17,671 bases of DNA, taken from assembly GCA_034664005.1 (NCBI GenBank), contig JAXDIL010000048.1, positions 1 to 17,671 on the forward strand, given 5' to 3'. A program made the translations under genes and the position numbers. Below are positions 14,078 through 17,671 of this stretch, piece after piece; positions within the stretch are counted from its first letter, which is position 1, and the number at the start of each line of letters is the position of its first letter. Under the pieces are notes generated by a model that did not search any database, had not been told where the DNA came from, and worked only from the letters and a program-made list of their open reading frames with translations. This DNA comes from JACVRW01 sp034664005 (lineage in GTDB: Bacteria > Actinomycetota > Thermoleophilia > Solirubrobacterales > Thermoleophilaceae).

Positions 14078-14377
14078 GTGACGGTGGTGCGGGTAAAGGG
14101 CGAGGTGGACGCGGTCACGGCGCCGCGGATGGGAGAGGCCGTGAACAGGTTGCTCGCCCGCAAGGCGAACGTGGTGCTCGACCTCCAGGACGTGGCGTTC
14201 ATGGACCTGCACGGGCTCGCGGTGCTGATGCGCGCCTCGCGGCGCGCTCGCTCGGACGGCGGCAGCTTCGCGATCGCGCACCCGGCGTACTGCGTCAAGC
14301 GGCTCGTGCAGCTCGTGCGCGCCGAGAACGCGCTCAGGATCCTGCCGGACGGCAGCGACCCGCTCGACGCCGCCTGA
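14078..14377 (+). CDS. STAS-domain protein (anti-sigma-factor-antagonist-like), start uncertain
   Basis: From GTG 14078 this is a 99-aa STAS domain: VVRVKGEVDAVTAP, then NVVLDLQDVAFMDLHGLAVLMRA. Antagonists of the SpoIIAA type carry a Ser or Thr phospho-site in a D-S-S/T-G context; here the place reads MDLHG, so the phosphorylated residue is missing. The first STAS beta strand (FDISVDP) is encoded in the same frame just upstream (14048-14068), but no ATG, GTG or TTG lies between the in-frame stop at 14009 and 14078. Either the strand is not translated, or a rare start such as ATC 14054 is used. No cognate anti-sigma kinase is present in the window. Confidence 0.72.
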   Translation: MTVVRVKGEVDAVTAPRMGEAVNRLLARKANVVLDLQDVAFMDLHGLAVLMRASRRARSDGGSFAIAHPAYCVKRLVQLVRAENALRILPDGSDPLDAA

Positions 14378-14383
14378 GCGGCG
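14368..14383 (+). other. GC hairpin at the STAS-dus junction
   Basis: CGCCGC (14368-14373), loop CTGA, GCGGCG (14378-14383) is a perfect 6-bp inverted repeat that contains the STAS stop codon. The dus -10 box begins two bases later. This repeats the layout at 1714-1738: a GC palindrome directly followed by a -10. Confidence 0.4.
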
Positions 14384-14384
14384 C

Positions 14385-14390
14385 TACCTT
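14385..14390 (+). promoter_or_regulatory. Candidate -10 (TACCTT) of a leaderless dus promoter
   Basis: TACCTT is followed by 6 nt (CTGCGT) and GTG 14397. There is no Shine-Dalgarno and no good -35. The spacing equals that at 3781 and 13255. Confidence 0.5.
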
Positions 14391-14396
14391 CTGCGT

Positions 14397-15386
14397 GTGC
14401 GCTCGCTCACCGACAGCTGGACGCTCGGCGGCCTGAGCCTCCGGAATCGCGTCGTCCTGGCGCCGCTCGCCGGCATCGGCAACTGGTTCGTGCGCCTCCA
14501 GGCGAAGCGCTACGGGGCCGCTCTCGTCGTCTCCGAGATGGTGTCCAGCTTCGGCCTCGTGCACGGCGACAAGCGCACGCACCGCGAGTTCCTCCGCATC
14601 CACCCGGAGGAGCACCCGGTGTCGATGCAGCTGTTCGGTCACGACCCCGACGTGATGCGCGAGGCAGCGGCCATCACCGCCGCCGCGGGCGCCGAGCTGA
14701 TCGACCTCAACATGGGCTGCCCGGTGCGGAAGGTCTGCAGGACCGGCGCGGGAGCGGCGCTGCTCGACGACCCGGACCGCGCGGTCGCGATCGCGCGCGC
14801 GGCGCGCGAGGGCAGCGGCCTGCCGGTGACCGTGAAGCTCCGGCCCGGCCGCCAGCCCGGTGACCGCGCCGGCGTGGAGCTCGCGAAGCGGCTCGTGGAG
14901 GAGGCCGGCGTGGCCGGCATCGCCTTCCACCCGCGCCACGCCTCGCAGCAGCACTCTGGCGCGCCCGACTATGCGCTCGCGCGCCAACTCGTGGAGGCGC
15001 TGCCCGTGCCGGTGATGCTCTCCGGCGGCCTGTCGAGCGACGAGACCACCCTCCGCGCCTTCGAGGAGAGCGGTGCCGCGGCGGTGATGCTCGCGCGTGG
15101 CGCGCTCGGCAACCCCTGGGCCTTCGGGCGCCTGGTGGGCAACTACGAGGGCGAGCCGGAGCCGCACGAGGTGCTCGCGGAGCTCGAGTGGGTGATCGAC
15201 TCCGCGGAGGACCATCTCGGCGTGGAGCGCGCGGGCCGCTATCTGCGCAAGTTCTACCCCTGGTACGCGGAGCGGCTGGCGCTCACGAGGCGCGAGCGCG
15301 AGCCGCTCGTGACGGCGCCCACCACGGCGCACGCGCGCGAGCTCTGGCGCGCGATGGCCCACGCGGCCATCCCCGTGGCCGCTTAA
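14397..15386 (+). CDS. dus: tRNA-dihydrouridine synthase
   Basis: FMN enzyme that reduces specific uridines of tRNA to dihydrouridine using NADPH. The 329 aa show LAPLAGIGN (21-29) at the start of the TIM barrel, MQLFGHDP (77-84), the signature DLNMGCPVRKV with catalytic Cys108, KLRPG in the middle, and MLARGALGNPWAF binding the flavin phosphate, followed by the helical C-terminal tRNA-binding domain. The overall layout is closest to DusB, but the subtype and target position cannot be fixed. GTG 14397 lies 6 nt after the -10 box. Dus, greA and lysS together form a translation/transcription housekeeping block. Confidence 0.92.
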   Translation: MRSLTDSWTLGGLSLRNRVVLAPLAGIGNWFVRLQAKRYGAALVVSEMVSSFGLVHGDKRTHREFLRIHPEEHPVSMQLFGHDPDVMREAAAITAAAGAELIDLNMGCPVRKVCRTGAGAALLDDPDRAVAIARAAREGSGLPVTVKLRPGRQPGDRAGVELAKRLVEEAGVAGIAFHPRHASQQHSGAPDYALARQLVEALPVPVMLSGGLSSDETTLRAFEESGAAAVMLARGALGNPWAFGRLVGNYEGEPEPHEVLAELEWVIDSAEDHLGVERAGRYLRKFYPWYAERLALTRREREPLVTAPTTAHARELWRAMAHAAIPVAA

Positions 15387-15404
15387 CTCAAGGTTCCTCC
15401 CGCG

Positions 15405-15427
15405 TCACGCCGAATATGACGGCGTGA
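15405..15427 (+). promoter_or_regulatory. Palindrome spanning a candidate -10 and the start codon of the membrane protein gene
   Basis: TCACGCCG (15405-15412) and CGGCGTGA (15420-15427) are perfect 8-bp inverted arms, loop AATATGA; outer CGCG on both sides can extend the stem past one bulged base. GAATAT (15412-15417), ending 6 nt before GTG 15424, or TATGAC (15415-15420) could be the -10. The start codon lies in the right arm, so a bound protein or an RNA fold would hide both promoter and start. Confidence 0.45.
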
Positions 15428-16152
15428 GCGCGGACTCCGCTTCGATCCGCCGGTTCGCCGGCTGGGCGCTCGTCGGCGGCCTCTCCGTCGCGGCGGTCGC
15501 CGCGGTGGTCGCGCTCATCGCCGGCTCTTTCGACGACACCAGCGGGCGCGTGATCCTCACCAGCATCGGCTTCGCGCTCTCGAGCGCCACCGGCTCGGCC
15601 GGCGCCAACGCACGCCTGCGTTCCTCCGAGCGCCTCCAGCAGCTGGGTACCGCGACCGTGCTCGCATCCGGCACCGCGTTCGTCCTGCTCGTCATCGGGA
15701 CCTGGACGAGCGACTGGGGCTCGGAGGGGATCTGGCGCGCGTTCGGCTGCGTGGCGGTGCTCGGCCTGACCGGGGCCCACGCCTGCGTCCTCTTGGGCGC
15801 CATCCGGCCCGGCGACAGCGACGCGGTTCGCCGCATCACGCTGATCGCGGTGGGCCTGGGCGCGGTCGACGCGTTCTCCGTGGTGCTCCCGCTGTCGTCC
15901 CTCGTGGACGATGTGGACGAGGTGGCCGCGCGGATCTTCGGCGCGAGCCTGGTGCTCCTGGTGCTCACGTCGGTCCTGCCGCCGATCCTGCGGCGGATGC
16001 AGCCCGTGCGCAGCGCCAGCCCGCTCGCCTCGCAGGTGACCGAGATAGCCGACCGGATCGATGCGCTGAACGCCGACCCGGGCAACCGCGCGCCCGAGAT
16101 CCGGGCCGAGACGATCCGCCTCAGAAAGCTCGCTGAGAGCCTTGAAACCTGA
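15424..16152 (+). CDS. Predicted integral membrane protein, unknown function
   Basis: I do not recognise this 242-aa protein. Hydrophobic segments lie at about residues 12-34, 75-94, 104-126, 137-158 and 170-190, with a weaker one near 42-60, giving five or six membrane helices. A charged C-terminal tail (about 192-242) follows, with a helical, possibly coiled-coil stretch from 203 to 240 rich in Ile/Leu heptad-like positions (VTEIADRIDAL, IRLRKLAESL), probably cytoplasmic. No enzyme or transporter motif is seen. GTG 15424 gives a short polar N-terminus before the first helix. It lies 37 nt after dus and 78 nt before greA, apparently as its own unit. Confidence 0.72.
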   Translation: MSADSASIRRFAGWALVGGLSVAAVAAVVALIAGSFDDTSGRVILTSIGFALSSATGSAGANARLRSSERLQQLGTATVLASGTAFVLLVIGTWTSDWGSEGIWRAFGCVAVLGLTGAHACVLLGAIRPGDSDAVRRITLIAVGLGAVDAFSVVLPLSSLVDDVDEVAARIFGASLVLLVLTSVLPPILRRMQPVRSASPLASQVTEIADRIDALNADPGNRAPEIRAETIRLRKLAESLET

Positions 16153-16188
16153 GTCGCAGACTCCCCCGAAAGGCGTATAGACGGTTGC

Positions 16189-16230
16189 TACACTGCTCGG
16201 CTCCTCCGGAAGGAAGACGGGGGTTTTCTT
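16189..16230 (+). promoter_or_regulatory. greA promoter and 5' leader
   Basis: TACACT (16189-16194) is a good -10, predicting a start near 16201 and a 30-nt leader. The leader has a small imperfect hairpin (TCCTCCGGAAGGA, 16203-16215) and then GGGGG (16219-16223) followed by TTTTCTT up to ATG 16231. The G run at 7 nt or AAGGAAG at 14 nt could serve as ribosome site; neither is standard. A hairpin and T-run this close to a start codon is unusual for such GC-rich DNA. Confidence 0.5.
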
Positions 16231-16707
16231 ATGGCACGAGAGACCGTCCTAACACCTGAAGGCCTGAAGGAACTCAAGGCCAAGATCGAGCACCTGAGCG
16301 GCGACCGCCGCCGCGAGGTGGCCGAGCGCATCAAGGAAGCGCGCGAGTTCGGCGACATCTCGGAGAACGCCGAGTACGACGACGCCAAGAACGAGCAGGC
16401 GATGCTCGAGAAGCAGATCTCCGATCTCTCGGAGAAGCTGCGCAACGCCCGCGTCATCGACGCCAAGTCGGTCGACACCGAAAAGGTGAGCGTCGGCGTC
16501 ACGGTGCACGTGAAGGACCAGAAGACGGACAAGTCGACGAAGTTCAAGATCGTCGGCTCGGCCGAGGCCGATCCCGCCGAGCAGAAGCTCTCGAACGAGT
16601 CGCCCGTCGGCCGCGCCCTGCTCGGTCACAAGCGCGGCGAGACCGTGAGCGTGCAGGTTCCGCGTGGTCCGGCTCGCAAGCTGAAGATCACCAAGATCGA
16701 GCGCTGA
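16231..16707 (+). CDS. greA: Transcription elongation factor GreA
   Basis: Enters the RNA polymerase secondary channel and stimulates cleavage of backtracked transcripts. The 158-aa length is standard. The N-terminal coiled coil (about 8-75) has the acidic tip GDISENAEY with Asp42 and Glu45, which coordinate the catalytic magnesium, and the FKBP-like C-terminal domain follows (about 82-158; SPVGRALLGHKRGE, near the end VQVPRG). ATG 16231 gives the usual N-terminus. It has its own promoter and ends 16 nt before lysS, which appears to have a separate leaderless start. Confidence 0.96.
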   Translation: MARETVLTPEGLKELKAKIEHLSGDRRREVAERIKEAREFGDISENAEYDDAKNEQAMLEKQISDLSEKLRNARVIDAKSVDTEKVSVGVTVHVKDQKTDKSTKFKIVGSAEADPAEQKLSNESPVGRALLGHKRGETVSVQVPRGPARKLKITKIER

Positions 16708-16709
16708 AG

Positions 16710-16715
16710 TAGCCT
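16710..16715 (+). promoter_or_regulatory. Candidate -10 (TAGCCT) for lysS
   Basis: TAGCCT lies 8 nt before GTG 16724 in the short greA-lysS gap, with no Shine-Dalgarno between. The hexamer is identical to that before the phosphoesterase at 3781. Spacing is two bases longer than in the other leaderless candidates, so confidence is lower. Confidence 0.35.
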
Positions 16716-16723
16716 CCCGCCGC

Positions 16724-17671
16724 GTGGAGCGGGACGATCGCAGGGCCAAGCTGGAACACCTCCGGGCGGAGGGCATCGACCCGTTCCCCCACGAGTTCAA
16801 GGGCGTGGTCCCGACCTCCGAGGTCGTGGACGACCTGGAACCCGGTCAGGAGACAGACCGGGCCTACCGGGTTGCCGGCCGCATGGTGGCGCGACGCGAC
16901 CAGGGCGGTGCCGCCTTCATCGACCTCGTGGATCGCGCGGGGAAGATCCAGCTCCACGCGAAGCGCGACGTGCTGGGCGACGACTCGTTCGATCGCCTTG
17001 TCTCACTGGACGTCGGCGATCTGATCGGTATCGACGGCACCGCCTTCAAGACCCGCCGCGGGCAGCTCAGCCTGCTGGTCACCGATTGGACCCTGCTCGC
17101 GAAATCGCTGCGCTCCGTGCCGACCGAGTACTACGGCCTCGAGGACGTGGAGACGCGCTACCGCCACCGCGAACTCGACCTGATCGGCAACCAGGAGACG
17201 CGCGAGCTGTTCATCGCGCGCACGAAGATCGTCCGCGCGATCCGGCGCTGGCTCGACGACCGCGACTTCCTCGAGGTCGAGACGCCGATCCTCCAGCCGC
17301 TCTACGGCGGCGCGCTGGCGCGGCCGTTCGTGACGCACCACAACGCGCTCGATCGCGACCTGTTCCTGCGGATCGCGGACGAGCTCTACCTGAAGCGGCT
17401 GATCGTCGGCGGCCTCGAGCGCGTGTACGAGATCGGCAAGGACTTCCGCAACGAGGGCATCTCGCACAAGCACAACCCCGAGTTCACGATGCTCGAGTGG
17501 TACCAGGCGTACGCCGACTACGAGGACGGTGCGCGACTGCTCGAGGAGCTCGTCTCGACCGTCGCGCGCGACGTGGGAGTCGACTTCTCGCCGCCTCCAT
17601 GGAAGCGGATCTCACTCCAGGCGGCGATCCTCGCCGAGACGGACATCGACGTCCTGGCTCACCGCGGCGAC
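16724..17671 (+). CDS. lysS: Lysyl-tRNA synthetase, class II, 3' end beyond the window
   Basis: Attaches lysine to tRNA-Lys. The 316 codons in the window begin VERDDRRAKLEHLRAEGIDPFP, the usual LysS opening. The OB-fold anticodon domain (about 45-140) contains VAGRMVARRDQGGAAFIDL. The catalytic domain follows, with class II motif 1 around RRWLDDRDFLEVETPI and motif 2 at FRNEGISHKHNPEFTMLEWY. Motif 3 and about 170-190 residues should lie past 17671. No internal stop or shift is seen. GTG 16724 is chosen because homologous sequence starts there and a -10 precedes it. Confidence 0.95.
   Translation, partial: MERDDRRAKLEHLRAEGIDPFPHEFKGVVPTSEVVDDLEPGQETDRAYRVAGRMVARRDQGGAAFIDLVDRAGKIQLHAKRDVLGDDSFDRLVSLDVGDLIGIDGTAFKTRRGQLSLLVTDWTLLAKSLRSVPTEYYGLEDVETRYRHRELDLIGNQETRELFIARTKIVRAIRRWLDDRDFLEVETPILQPLYGGALARPFVTHHNALDRDLFLRIADELYLKRLIVGGLERVYEIGKDFRNEGISHKHNPEFTMLEWYQAYADYEDGARLLEELVSTVARDVGVDFSPPPWKRISLQAAILAETDIDVLAHRGD

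Noticed and set aside
16151..16163. GAGTC-GCA-GACTC hairpin at the end of the membrane protein gene as a terminator
   Set aside because: Only a 5-bp stem with a 3-nt loop and no T tract; too weak to call.
16163..16223. CCCCCG and CGGGGG arms bracketing the greA promoter as a third C/G palindrome
   Set aside because: Arms are 49 nt apart and only six bases long; they do not match the compact C6/G6 site.

Overview
The window reads as chromosomal DNA of a very GC-rich actinobacterium. All supported genes lie on the + strand, are tightly packed, and often overlap by ATGA, GTGA or TGATG. The InhA-like enoyl reductase, the PccB-type acyl-CoA carboxylase beta subunit inside a fatty-acid operon, and the TANNNT promoter boxes next to GTG starts fit Actinobacteria. 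A Thermoleophilia/Solirubrobacterales-like lineage is my best guess but is not proven here.

Layout. Bases 1-170 are not normal upstream sequence: they are an inverted, 98% identical copy of 346-515, so the first gene (folP) has lost its true 5' end. Folate genes follow (folP partial, folB, folK; 170-1714). Next come a small zinc-ribbon protein (1775-2008), a GAF-type sensor histidine kinase with a NarL/LuxR response regulator (2040-3760), and a large phosphoesterase with an unusual winged-helix-like N-terminus (3793-5703).

The centre is a nearly complete type II fatty-acid synthesis operon (5821-13188): fabD, fabH, fabG, acpP, fabF, an acyl-CoA carboxylase beta subunit, an SGNH hydrolase, a MaoC-type hydratase and an InhA-like fabI. 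There is no fabZ or fabA; the MaoC protein sits where the dehydratase should be. After it come coaX, a STAS-domain protein, a tRNA-dihydrouridine synthase, a predicted membrane protein, greA and the first two thirds of lysS, which runs off the end.

How the parts work together. The operon supplies malonyl-CoA (carboxylase), loads it on ACP (FabD), starts chains (FabH), elongates (FabF), reduces (FabG), probably dehydrates (MaoC) and reduces again (FabI). CoaX starts the CoA pathway that provides the phosphopantetheine arm of ACP and the acyl-CoA substrates. Several genes (3793, 13267, 14397, 15424, probably 16724) look leaderless: a -10 hexamer ends 6-8 nt before a GTG start with no Shine-Dalgarno. 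GC-rich palindromes sit at several gene junctions directly beside these -10 boxes. The most notable is a C6...G6 palindrome found twice, in front of the zinc-ribbon/two-component unit and in front of the fab operon, which suggests a shared operator or a terminator-promoter junction.

Apart from the 1-170 repeat, no stretch longer than 300 bases lacks a gene. I see no tRNA, rRNA, CRISPR array, insertion sequence or phage gene.
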